Below are positions 10,326 through 21,620 of a DNA stretch of 64,000 bases, one piece after another. Position numbers and translations under genes: made by a program. The notes under the pieces are model-generated. The model saw nothing but the letters and a program-made list of their open reading frames with translations, had not been told where the DNA came from and searched no databases. The DNA is taken from assembly GCF_030272615.1 (NCBI RefSeq), contig NC_081411.1, positions 180,752,977-180,816,976 of the forward strand, in the 5' to 3' direction. The first letter of the stretch is position 1. The number at the start of each line of letters is the position of its first letter. This DNA comes from Cryptomeria japonica (lineage: Eukaryota > Streptophyta > Pinopsida > Cupressales > Cupressaceae).

Positions 10326-13300
10326 TTGATCAAACCAACAGAGGCAGTTAACATTGGGACAATAGAGCAACCAAAGATCCTACATCCAACAACTTCTCTA
10401 TCAGAAGAAGAAATGCAACAATATATAGAATTCTTCAAGCAACGGAAAATCAATTTCGCTTGGTCATATGTAGACATATTGAGGTTAGATCAAGAGCTTA
10501 TTATGCATCACTTAAATGTTCATTCAGGAGCCAAACCAGTTAAACAAAAATTAAGGAAAATGCATTGGCATATTTCTCTTCTAGTCAAAGCATAATTAAA
10601 TAAATTATTGGATGTTGGATTCATCAGACCTATAGCTTATCCTCAATGGGTATCCAACATCGTTCTTGTTTCCAAACTAGATAAAAGTATCAAAATATGC
10701 ACAGACTTAAGAGATCTTAATAATGCATGTCCAAAGGATGACTTTCCTTTGCCTAAAATTGACATCATTGTAGATTTAACTGCCGGACACTCCATGTTCT
10801 CTCTAATGGACGGTTTCTTCAGATGCAATCAGATTAAAATAGCACCCGAAGATCAAGAAAAGATGGCTTTCACATACGCGTGGGGTACTTTTTGTTGGAA
10901 CGTCATGTCTTTTGGACTAAAAAATGCAAGTGCTACATATCAAAGAGTTATGACAACAATATTCCATGACATGATGCATACATTCATGGAAGATTATGTG
11001 GATGACATCTTGGTAAAATCATACAATAGAGAATACCATATAGGAATAATAGAAAAGATCTTTGACAAGTTAGAACAGTATAAGCTACAACTCAATCCTA
11101 AGAAATGTGCCTTTGGTGTCACTTCAGGCAAGCTATTGGGATACATTATTTCATCTAGAGGTATGAAGTAGATCCATCTCAGGTCAAAGAAATCATGGAA
11201 ATGGCATCTCCCAGGAATATAAGTCAACTAAGATCACTCCAAGGAAGACTGCAGTCAATTAGAAGATTTGTTGCTCAATTGGCAGATAAATGTCAACCAT
11301 TTACTCATATGTTACACAAAAATGTTCATTTCAAGTGGGACCATCAATGCGAGGATGCATTCAACGAGATCAAGGAATATCTCATGCAACCACCCATGCT
11401 AATGTCGCCAATTCCTGGAAAGCCATTATTACTCTATGTATCGACCACTGAAGTATCATTAGGGGTTCTTCTTGCACAACAGGATAATGAAGAAAAAGAA
11501 CGTGCCATCTACTACATTAGCAGAACACTAGTGGGATACAATCTCAACTATTCACCAATAGAAAAAGCATGCTTAGCAGTATTTTTTGTTTCTCAAAAAT
11601 TAAGACACTATCTACTATCTCACTCCATCAAGTTGATAGCTAAAATCGATCCATTGAAGTATTTACTTAGCAAGGCAACATTAATAGGAAGATTGGGAAA
11701 ATGGGTCATGATCCTAAGTGAGTTTGATATTGAGTATGTAGACAAGAAAACTATAAAAGGACAAGTCATTGCAGACCAGCTAGCCGAGGCACCACTTTAG
11801 GATAATCGTCCTTTGCAGATTGAATTTCTCGTTGTTGATATCCTAACAGTCACCACAAAAACATGGCAATTATACTTTGATGGTTCATATACACAACATG
11901 GATTAGGAGCAAGTATTCTATTCATCACACCACAAGGTCATATAATTCCAAAAGCATACAAATTAAGCTTTCCATGCACCAACAATACAACAGAATATGA
12001 ATATTTGGTTACAGGGATCAAAATGGCTATAGAATGGAACATTACATAACTTCAAGTCTTTGGAGACTCTAAGCTCATCATCAATCAAATCAATGATGAT
12101 TATCAAACAAAGGAGGAAAATTTATTGCCTTATAAAAAGATGGTTGATGATATTAAGAAATACTTTGTGGAAATAACTTTTTAGCAGATTCCAAGGAATG
12201 ACAACAAAGTAGCAGATGCCATGGCTACACTGTCTTCTCTACTTTAGACATAGGAAAATCAACATCATTATGAATTCCTGGTAGGAGAGTTGTTTTACCC
12301 TTCTCATAATAGTCTTGATTCCCAAACTGTTTGTAACCTCGATGGGCATGATTTCTCCCGCTATGGCCAAACTTACACATAACTAAAAGATAATATCCTC
12401 CCTCCCGACTTATCAAAAAATCATAAAAGAAAATTTATTCGCCAATCCTCCTATTATACTCTCACTGTGGATACCTTATTTAAATGAGGTCTAGATGATA
12501 CTCTTTTAAGATGTCTCAAACAAGAAGAATTTGAGAAGGTATTATATGAAGTCCATAACGACATTTGTGGCACTCATTCAAGTGGCCTTACCCTTTTGAA
12601 AAAACTCATATGCTTGGGTTGTTATTTTCCAACTATGGAACGAGATTCTTTTCAGATAGATAGAACATGCAAACAATGTTAGATCCATGGGAATTTGATT
12701 CATGCACCAGCACAAGAACTTCATGCTTTGGTAACATCTTGGCATTTTTGTCAATGGGGTCTTGATCTAGTAGGAAAGATAAATCCTTCTTCATTTAATG
12801 GTCACAAATTCATTCTTGTCACTACAGAATATTTCACAAAATGGATTGAGGCAGTACCTCTCACAAATGTCACAGGAAAACAAATTGCTACATTTATCTT
12901 GAACTACATCATCTGTCACTATGGAATACCCATGACCATTATCACTGATAATGGGCAACCATTCAAGAATCAGGATGTCCAAGAGATATGTGAGAAATTC
13001 AAGATCCAACATAGATTTTCCACACCCTACTATCCACAAGGGAATGGGCAAGCAGAAGCATCAAACAAAACTATTCTAAAAATCCTCAAAAAGATAGTGA
13101 ATGATGCTGGAAGAGATTGGCATATTGAAATGAACCCTGCTCTATGGGCCTACCATACTAGTATCCGCACACCAACAGATGCCACACCTTTCTCTCTTGT
13201 CTATGGATCAAAAGAAATACTACTAATTAAAGTAGAGATACCTTCTCTACGAGTATCATTAAAAGGTCTTATCTCAGACGAAGAACAATGAGTATCTCGA

Positions 13301-13615
13301 TTACAGGAGTTATAATTGATCCATGAATGAAGACAAAATGCCTTTGATCATTTAAAGGTATATCAACAAAGAATGTGCCACATTTATAATCATAGGGTCA
13401 AACAATGAGTCTTTCAAGTTGGAGAACTAGTACTCAAAGAAAATCCATGCAACCAAGAAGATCAAGAAAAGAAAGGAAAGTTTGAACCAAACTAGTTAGG
13501 TCCATTTGTGGTCACAACGGTATTTGGGTTAGGAGCATATCAGCTATCAACACGGGATGGGGATCAGCTCGAGGAACCCATCAATAGCATGCATCTGAAG
13601 AAATTTTATGTCTGA
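10326..13615 (+). pseudogene. Element 2 pol: RT, RNase H, second RNase H, integrase (decayed)
   Basis: RT (10608-11160) keeps YVDD. A stop at 10593-10595 interrupts its start. A one-base deletion near 11162 shifts the frame at the RT-RNase H junction. gRNase H (about 11400-11620) precedes a Tat-type second RNase H (about 11865-12240, YFDGSY start, GDSKL). The integrase (12560-13400) retains GLDLVG, ITDNG and QAEASNK with the D, D and E residues, but its zinc finger has a stop near 12680. Further stops occur near 11800, 12048, 12182, 12246 and 13289. The frame ends in a chromo-like tail at TGA 13613-13615. Order and domains match element 1, so both belong to the same lineage while being clearly different families. 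Confidence 0.88.
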
Positions 13616-13735
13616 AAAAGCAGAAAATCCAAAAAAAAGTGAAAAAGCAAAAAATTCCAAAAAAAAAGTGAAAAACGGAAAACCCAAAAAAGGTGAAAAA
13701 ATAGAAAATCCAAAAAAAAAAAAAAATGAGAAAAA
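13614..13735. repeat. A-rich minisatellite directly after the integrase stop
   Basis: Four to five imperfect units of about 25-30 bp, each GTGAAAAAGCAGAAAATCC-like followed by a run of A. It begins at the pol stop codon. The antisense open frames here (Phe-rich) are artefacts of this composition. Confidence 0.88.
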
Positions 13736-15206
13736 GTGCAATAAAAATAGATGGTGAAAACCTGGCCAACAGGCACTATCTGTCTGCTATCTCGTCCATC
13801 TATTACTTCATGCATCCTTTCGCTTGCATTTCTTTTCCATCAGTGTTGTTCATATCCATAATAAAGCCTTTATACATACGTAGGCATCCTGGGTGGCTTC
13901 TCACCATGGTTTGGATCATTGGGTATATCATATTTAATTTGTTTCTAGGCTTGGGGCAAAATCTTGTACCTAGCTGGGGCAAAAAAATTTCATCATTTTG
14001 AGCTTAATCGAACAGGTTGAACAATAGTTAGGCAACCCTTATCAAGCAAAAAATGAGACACATTCAATGTCGAACATAAGATCAAATTGTCAACCATCAA
14101 ACTATCACAAAGTCAGTCTAAGCACATCACACACTTTTCAATGGATGATATCTTTTGGATAATGATTTTAGCATTATTGTTCAACTTTTCAATCTTGATT
14201 TTCACTATCATGATTTCTGAGTGACTCCAGGATGTCTTTGACTAGAGGAACAAGGAAGGAACACTGAGGTCATCTTGGTTCAATTATACCTCAATGCTTG
14301 TGCTAACTTGCCATATCAAAATCCAGGAAATTCGTGCTCAGGTAATCATGGTTTAACTATACCATCGATGTTTGTAGTCACCTCCCACATTTAAAAAATC
14401 TCAATGACTGGTCCGGTCGGAGCTTGGCATACAAAACGCAATAACCCAGTGACTGGTTTGGTCATAGCTTTGCATTTTGATTTGCATTTAGCTTGCATTT
14501 TATTCTTGCATAAGATCCCACATGCTCATTTTATCCAAGGTTAAATCTATCGCACGAATCATCAAGGTATCATCATGAGTGTATACGCAATCAGAATGAT
14601 GACTCATCTCTCTCCCGATATTATCAACCTAGTGAAAATCTTATATTTCCCCCTCAACATAACCAACATCAACATATCTAAATCTTCCTACAACTTGATA
14701 TCAACAAACTGTTAGTTCTTTATCCAATAAACCTTATCAATTCTACCAATCAATCACATCTGATCTATCCTATCATGTCTTATACAGGATGTATCTTTCT
14801 TGGAACCAGACATTCTGGTCAAGTCTTATACAGGATATATCATTCCTGAAACCAGACGCTTTGATCATCTTTGTCTTATATAGGAACTGTCATTCTTGAA
14901 ACTAGAATGAATCTCGATCTTATCAATCTAATCAATCAAGCTTTATTAATAATCAAGAACTACATCACCGTGATCGTAGAACTCACACTTTCATCAACCA
15001 TAGTTGCAGAAATCAAATCATTTCTAATCGAAATATCAATTTCGCAAATATCCAAAACTTCCAAAGGTCAATTATCTCAATTGATCTACCGAGAGAGCAT
15101 CATCGTATAGAAATTTATCAATCAATACCCGGGGCATCCTATCAAACCAATATCATCATCAAAATGAGATTATTCTTTGAATCAACATGTCATCACACCT
15201 TGCTTC
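13736..15206. other. Noncoding 3' internal region of element 2
   Basis: About 1.5 kb between the A-rich minisatellite and the polypurine tract. It holds a pair of similar phrases near 14405 and 14447 (TGACTGGTCCGGTCGGAGC and TGACTGGTTTGGTCATAGC) and the 46-50-bp repeat listed separately. I see no antisense gene comparable to the PMD gene of element 1. The 79-residue open frame at 14871 starts inside the repeat and has no recognisable domain. Confidence 0.6.
14777..14918. repeat. Three-copy 46-50-bp tandem repeat
   Basis: Units start with GTCTTATACAGGA (third: GTCTTATATAGGA) at 14777, 14823 and 14873. Each continues with a TCTT/TCATTCTTGGAACCAGA-like segment. The third copy is the most diverged. 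Confidence 0.85.
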
Positions 15207-15220
15207 AAAGAGGGGCAAAA
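15207..15220 (+). other. Polypurine tract of element 2
   Basis: AAAGAGGGGCAAAA abuts the TG of the LTR at 15221. It confirms + orientation. Confidence 0.8.
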
Positions 15221-15347
15221 TGTATACACCTAAAAATGGTCTGAAGATAATTAATTAAATAAGCAATTATTTAATTAATACCCCTTCCTAATTTAATTGA
15301 ATTCATTAGGAAATTTGATTAAATTCTCCTTTCATCTACTTATTAAT

Positions 15348-15361
15348 AAATCTAAGGATTT
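15348..15361. repeat. Target-site duplication, left copy (AAATCTAAGGATTT)
   Basis: Identical 14-mer to 16296-16309. The two copies bracket the LINE-like insertion. Confidence 0.9.
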
Positions 15362-16295
15362 CATCGCCGCTCTGCCAGGGTAAGTTTTAAGACTAGAAGG
15401 AGGCAAGACCTTACATTAATGAGCATAGGTATATAAATGTGCTGGCATATCTCGCTCCCGAATATATGTGATCACGGATTTATAGGTATTATTATTTATG
15501 TAGATATTGCCTTCTTTTAGGACTAACACTTACCGAGCTATCCTCATCTCTATTTTACCTTTTTCGGTCCCCTATATTCTTGATGTTTTGTCTCTTGTTT
15601 TATTCTTAAGAAGCTTTCAGGCTTTAATGTCTCTAGGCTGCTTTAACTTAGCTTCGTAATCTTGTTAAGCTGTGTATATTCTTGAAGATGGTAGCTCCCC
15701 GTGATCTCTTTGCAGGCATACTTATGGAATTTGCCTCGTTAATATTTATTGAGTTTATGCTCTTCGATGGGTAATCACTCTTGCATTATGTTCTGTAGAT
15801 TTTTTGAGACTAATATTTTGAGTTGTGTATCCTAATAGGGTGACCATCCAGGCAGGTTTGATATATTGTATAAGTTGACCTATTTTGTTTTCCTTTTCCT
15901 TACATTCTAGTGAGAGATTTTCTCAAGATTTTGTGCAGCATATGGAGTAGAGCATGCTTAACCCTATGTTTTAGAAATAGCAAGAACTTTCTCCCACAAA
16001 TGGCAGCAACACCCCAAGAAATGGGCAATCTAATGCTCAACCGTACATAGAGGATTTCTACAAACAATCTTCATTATTTTGGACAAGTTCCCTTTGTGAT
16101 CTTGTATCTCCATTTTGTATCGCATTCTTAATTTTTTTCTGATCCTTGAGGGATCTAGGCTAGACTGGAGGTTTTCTTCACTCCATTCTTTCCTACCGGT
16201 GCCCACACTGAATGGAGGTGTAAATGTAATTCTATCTATTTTTTAAAACTAATAAAAAATTTTGGCCTAGGCCTTTTATCGATCAAAAAAAATAA
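15362..16295 (+). mobile_element. LINE-like non-LTR retroposon, 5' truncated
   Basis: A 934-bp block begins abruptly after the left duplication and ends in a poly(A)-like tail (ATCGATCAAAAAAAATAA). The same 14-mer follows. Long variable target duplications and an A tail are typical of LINE-mediated (target-primed) insertion. The preceding sequence, with a GGCCTAGGCCTTTTATCG-type end, fits the 3' UTR of a plant L1-like LINE. I find no reverse transcriptase frame in the block, so a processed transcript moved by a LINE is an alternative. Confidence 0.75.
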
Positions 16296-16309
16296 AAATC
16301 TAAGGATTT
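16296..16309. repeat. Target-site duplication, right copy (AAATCTAAGGATTT)
   Basis: Exact repeat of 15348-15361. The LTR text resumes after it. Confidence 0.9.
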
Positions 16310-17304
16310 ATTTAATAGTTTCATTTCCATAGTCCCCTTTGATTAATTAATTCAAATTAATTAATCCTCTCCCCTTTTCAATCAATTTTTATAATTCTCT
16401 AATTAATTAAAACAAATTAATTTATGAGTTGTTGAGAATTAATTAGTCTTTTCCTATTATTTGATTTTTAAATTCAAATTACCCACATTCCTCCTAACTT
16501 CTAACCACCTAACCTAGCCATCCTTCTAACCTAACCCATTTCACCTAACATTGGGTTTAACTAACCCTATCTTATCTTGCACATTCTAATCTCCTTATCC
16601 TAACCTCCTATGGTGTGGATATTCTTCTCTTGAGACACATGGCCCTTTGGCCACATGTCTCCTCTCTTAGACACTTGCCCTTTTATGAGAAAGGCTCCTT
16701 GACACTTGTCACCAAAGAGATGAAAAGTGTCCCTTCCTCCAACCTCTTCTCCAACCTCCTCCAATTTCACCCTTGATATCTTCAGACTCAATCTTGACTA
16801 TTGATTCCTGCCACCTCACCCCCGGCCTTGGAAATCCTATAAATATCCCCCATTTTGGAGCACAAAGGATCCCATCTCATTGTCAATTTAGGCATTATTA
16901 CTATAGGCATATCATTTGAGCATTATTGTTATAGGCAATTGCATTAGCTTAATTTGATCATTTTCTAGCATAATTATTGAATCATGTAGCTTAATCAATC
17001 TCTTTTCTAGCTTAATTGCATCATCATCATAGCTTAATCATGCATCTCATTAGCTTAATTAGTCTCTTGCATAAATTTAGCATAATCAATCTCATCTTTG
17101 GATATCATTATCATTTCAAATCCTCCATCTAGGTGTAGTCAACTCACTGGGATTGCTTATCTAGATCCGAGAGAAAATCCATACTCGCATGTCTTAGGAG
17201 GCGATAGGTCGCTTTGTCATGGTTCATCCTAATTTTCTTATTATTTGCTAACCATGCTTGTAATGATCTATTGAGTGTTTTGTCTTGTAGCTGTAGGTAT
17301 CACA

Positions 17305-18326
17305 CTTCAGATGCATGACAACAACCATAATGAAACTTACTTTTTTATCTATGTTGATTTTGCATATTCATGGTTGAATAAGTTGTTTGGGAAATCTATA
17401 TAAAAAGTTAATATCTGTAATTAAAATTTACATAGTATGAAGATGTCAAATTGGGCTCTTATGAAATTTTGACTGATCCATTTGTCATGTCCCCTACTTG
17501 ATTAAAATTAATTAATCTATGTCAATATACTTAAGACTTAAACTAAATTGATTAGGAGACAAATCTGTTAAATAACATGAATCAAATCTGTGCTATCCAT
17601 AGTTCAATTAATTTATTATTAATAAGAGAATTGTTCATCTACCATTTAAGATAATTAAGTTTGTCTTCCATAAATCTTAATGCAAGTACCAACCTTTGTT
17701 ACTACTTTAGTTTTAAGGAAGAAAAAGGATATGTATGTTACCAAAGCGTTTAGAGACCAACTACAATAGGTTCCCTTTTATAGATCCAAGCCCTTACCTC
17801 TCTTAGGTCTATACCCTCAAGGCTTATGGATTGCTGATCCCCACCCTATCTTGGGACTTAACCTATTGGTTGGATTTAGACCGCCCCTCTTTGGAACATC
17901 TCATTCCCACCTTTTCAAATAATGACAGTAGTAAAAAGAATTAGACTATAGGTATACTAACTTCTCATGTATTATGAACATATATGAAATTAAGTATGAC
18001 TGTCATACATATTGAAATCCATATTAATATTACTATTAAATTATACATAAGAACATTATCAATCTTCATATAGTAAGCATACATATCAAGCAAATCCCCA
18101 TGCATGCCACAAAAAACAAAGATGTTATTGTCTGTAACTTAATAATAGTTCTGATCTATGTTTTTGACTTGTATATCTATTTAATGTGAATGCCTTACAA
18201 ACTTGTTTTGGCCAACTCTCTGTTACCAATAATAAAATTCATTCAAATGTATTCAATATTATACATTTGAACAAATATATTTTTTTAAAATAACATGTTT
18301 TCATCATAATTTTAATGAACACAAAT
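17305..18326. other. AT-rich intergenic stretch
   Basis: No open frame with recognisable similarity on either strand. A TGTCATGTCCCCTAC phrase at about 17491 could start an old LTR, but I see no polypurine tract, partner copy or coding remains to support that. Confidence 0.5.
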
Positions 18327-18672
18327 CGACAAACCACTAAAAAATCTGATGAAGTTGTTGTATGTGCGACAATATTTTTGTCATAGTAGCATGCTCCACA
18401 TCATCGCAATTGCAACGAAACACCAAAACTTTCGATGAAGTTGCTGTATGTTCAATGATATTTTTGTCGTACTGGCATGCTCGACATTGTTGCATTGCGA
18501 CAAACCACTAAGATCTTCCGATAAAATTGATTTATGCACGATGATATTTTCATCGTAATGGAATGCTCGACATCGTTGAAATTGTGATGAACCACTAAAA
18601 CCTTCCAACAAATTTTTTGTATGCACGATATATTTTCATCATAGTATATGCTCCACATCATCAAAATTACAA
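18327..18672. repeat. Four-copy tandem repeat of about 86 bp
   Basis: Copies at about 18327-18414, 18415-18497, 18498-18585 and 18586-18672. Each runs CGACAAACCACTAAAA..., a GATGAAGTTG segment, a GATATTTTTGTC segment, a GCATGCTCGACAT segment and a closing G(C/A)AATTG. The copies differ at many positions, so the array is old. Minus-strand open frames here translate the repeat and show no domain. Confidence 0.88.
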
Positions 18673-21620
18673 TGAACATTTGGTTCTTTTGGATACTTTC
18701 AAAGAGATATTTTGCAATGTTTTGTGGTTATTGTTTGTTGCAAGATGGTCTAAGTTTTCATCACTTTTCCAAGGAAAACCAGTTTCATTTTTTATGGCTT
18801 TGTCCAATGACACTTCATCAGGGATTTGATGAATTTTGGTTCGTCAGAAAAGAGATGAAATTTGTATGGGTGTTTCGTCAGTAATCTGACAATAGTTTGT
18901 TGAAGCTTGAAAAAGTATTCATCAGAAATTGGTGCCAAATATATTAGTGGAACCAATATAAGGTCATAGATGACATAGCATGGACCTAAACCAAATCTCC
19001 AAACACAAATCACCACTGAAAATCTCGCCAAGGTCAACCACAACATGCTACACCACCAGAAATATCGCATAACACGAAGAATATCATCGATTCAACAAAA
19101 TCACCAATATTATACATAAGGATCAATGCAGAACATCAAAATAAATAGGACACAGTCAGGAAACACCAACAAGCACGTTAGAACAATCTGCAAAAGTTGC
19201 ACCAACATCACTTATTCAAATCTTCATCAATCAATACGCTAACTCTCAAGAACAGTAAATAGGATCAATTCATACTAGAAAGATAACTTGTTGAGCATAA
19301 AAACACGAACCTTCTAAAATGAAAATACACATGAATATCTAAAAAATTCTCCCAAATCTAAAACCAAATATATGATCATACTAGAGAAAAATGAATCAAA
19401 TACCAGAAGCTGCCAACCACTGAACAAAAAGACTAAACTTCAAACCAGATCAAATGACATGATCTAGTAGATTTCTGAATCACTGAAACTTATAAGGAAT
19501 GAATTATTCCATCATCCCAAATAGATAAACCAACCATATCAACTCAAAGAAAACACAAAAAACATGGGAATATTTTGACATCAATGACAACACATATCCT
19601 AGCAGCAACAATATCCAACACAATCATACCTTTTTCTATAAGGGATCATACTTCTCTTAGCCTGTTTGTAGTTTCATTTGAGCTCTTTACATTGTTTCAG
19701 GTAGCGTCTTGTTACCATGCATATTAAGGAAATTTTGGTGTGTCATAGGTTTTATTTTTATTTTTGTTCTGTCCAATTTTGGTGTGTTCATGTGTGTTTG
19801 TTGCCCATGTCCCTCCCACTCTCCCACCATCTTTGTGACTTTGTAGTTCAATGGAAAAAGCACTAGTCTAAATCAAAGATTTTGAAGTTCTCTACATCCC
19901 TTTTGGTCCTTGTCCCCAATTAGAGCCTATTGTTATCCCTATCTTTAAACTTTGAATCTCACCCCCTCTTGACCGACCTCCAACCATAGTTCAAAACATC
20001 ATTTTTTGCCTTCTTTAATTTTTCAATCAATCATGGCTCCTAATTGGTGAAGCACATAATTTAGGAACTTGCATCTATAGTTTCTTCAACTACCAACTAT
20101 TTGACTATTCTCTGGCATCCCTGACTCCGAATGGTTCTAGTCCCTTTCCATAGTCAATTGATTGGAAAATTTTAAAACTAGGGAACTCACTGACCAAAAT
20201 AGTTCAAAAGTTTCAAAATCACCTAAAGGTCTGGCCTGAAGCTCTATTTGACTCTCAAGGCATAGTCTTTCAAGGTGTTTATATGCAAGGTGCATTAATG
20301 AATAATTAGATGGTGAAGACGTATGGGTTATTGGTATGATTTCTAAAATGTAATGAAAGTATTTTTACCACCAAAAATTAAAGGAAACTAATGTTGCCTT
20401 GGAAAGAATATCAATTAAAATGCGTGGATAGTACTAAAATGATTTTTGAAAAAGAATGGTATTATTGCATTGCTATTGAAAATCAATGTCATTCGTCAAT
20501 AAGAAAAAGGTGGTAGCATTCCTAGTTTCTTCCCTTTTTGGAAACATAGCCAGAAAATGATTACTTGACAAATTGGTGATCCTGTATAGATGATTCTCAT
20601 CTTTAGAAATGGATAAGTGGTGATTCATAACTCCTACAAAAGGGAAATTATTGTTCTTGAAAATTCCTTCGCTAGAACAAATTGACTCATAACATAGTAA
20701 GAATCGTCCTATAGTGAGTTTTCAACATGATGGTACTTATTGGAGAGGGTCTTCTTCCAATTTTGCACCCAGTTGAGAATATGATGGAAAGTCCATAGGA
20801 AGATATTATTTTGTGACTTACCATTCTAGCTTGGGAATGTGACAACAATGACAGAGAGTTCGTGATGGTGACTATAGTGTTAGCTGAAGAATCCAAGAGA
20901 AAGATGAAATGATCATGCCCATTTTTAGCAAATGATCAAGGAATCTAAAAAATTTGCACTCCAAGATAATTGAAATGTGGTGCCTCATTGGTGTTGCAGG
21001 GTATGCTTTCATAAGGTCTAAAATAAAGTAACTTGTTAGTTTCCTTTTTTTTTAAATGGTTTCCAAGAATACTTATAAACTTTTATTTATATATAGAGCT
21101 ATTGATAGAGGAGAAATAAGGATTGATCCCCCTTGCACTTTGATGCATGAGTGAGAATCGACCAGTTAATATTTTTTATGTTTTTTTAATTTAAGTAGTG
21201 GAAAGTGATAGTGGTTTTTCATTTTTAGAAACATAATTTTGTATGTAGAAAATGGAGACTATGTGCTTTTGAATGTGATTCTAAGAATGGAGAATTGTTT
21301 GAGGCTTTGTATTAATGCATGTATTTTGGTTAGCATTTACTTTGAGATTTGTAATTAGTTCTTTGAATCTGTCTTTCTACTATATTATGGATGTATCTAT
21401 TTGCAGAACCTTGAGTCTTGTTACATCTACATCATCTGGGAAGGATATCTATTATTTTTTCATGGTTGTCTATCATATGTGATGAATGGATGGACTTTGA
21501 GTCACCTATTTATTGTCTACCCTACTTTTTCTCATTGTTTTGTTTTCATGTTTGCATTTCTTGATTTCTTGTTAAAAGCATCCCCCGTAAAAACCCCAAT
21601 TATATCATAAGAGGGAGATA
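18673..21620. other. Gene-poor AT-rich stretch
   Basis: About 3 kb with no supported gene. The region 20100-20560 reads as several short, broken open segments on + that I could not assign to a family. A tRNA-like phrase near 19845 is noted under rejected items. Confidence 0.5.

Larger units (their letters stand above)
8931..17304 (+). mobile_element. Ty3/gypsy Tat-lineage element 2, 5' truncated or interrupted
   Basis: It starts in mid-polyprotein with a linker and G-patch, continues through RT, two RNase H domains and integrase to 13615, then about 1.6 kb of noncoding internal sequence, a polypurine tract (15207-15220, AAAGAGGGGCAAAA) and an LTR from 15221. gag, protease and 5' LTR are not seen next to it. 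The LTR is split by a LINE-like insertion at 15362-16295. The right end near 17304 (TATCACA) is a guess from the TG...CA rule. Confidence 0.75.
15221..17304 (+). repeat. 3' LTR of element 2, split by a LINE-like insertion (right end approximate)
   Basis: It starts TGTATACACC after the polypurine tract. Without the 934-bp insertion and one target duplication the LTR is roughly 1.1 kb. The region 16800-16860 is GC-rich and holds a TATA box (CCTATAAATATCCC, about 16838-16851), as expected at a U3/R boundary. Downstream come many short GCTTAATCAT-like phrases. The end near 17304 is inferred from a terminal CA and is not certain. Confidence 0.65.

Noticed and set aside
13547-13815. Three Phe-rich minus-strand open frames
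   Set aside because: Product of the A-rich minisatellite read on the opposite strand.
14871-15110. 79-residue open frame in element 2's 3' region
   Set aside because: Begins inside a tandem repeat, low complexity, no domain.
17491-17920. Possible solo LTR starting TGTCATGTCCCC
   Set aside because: No polypurine tract, no partner, no clear end and no flanking duplication.
18327-18672. CRISPR-like repeat array
   Set aside because: Units are contiguous, about 86 bp and diverged; there are no unique spacers, and the DNA is plant nuclear.
19845-19905. tRNA- or SINE-like phrase (GTAGTTCAATGG ... TTTTGAAGTTC)
   Set aside because: It resembles box A and a poor box B, but no stem set folds into a cloverleaf by eye and no tail or target duplication is visible.
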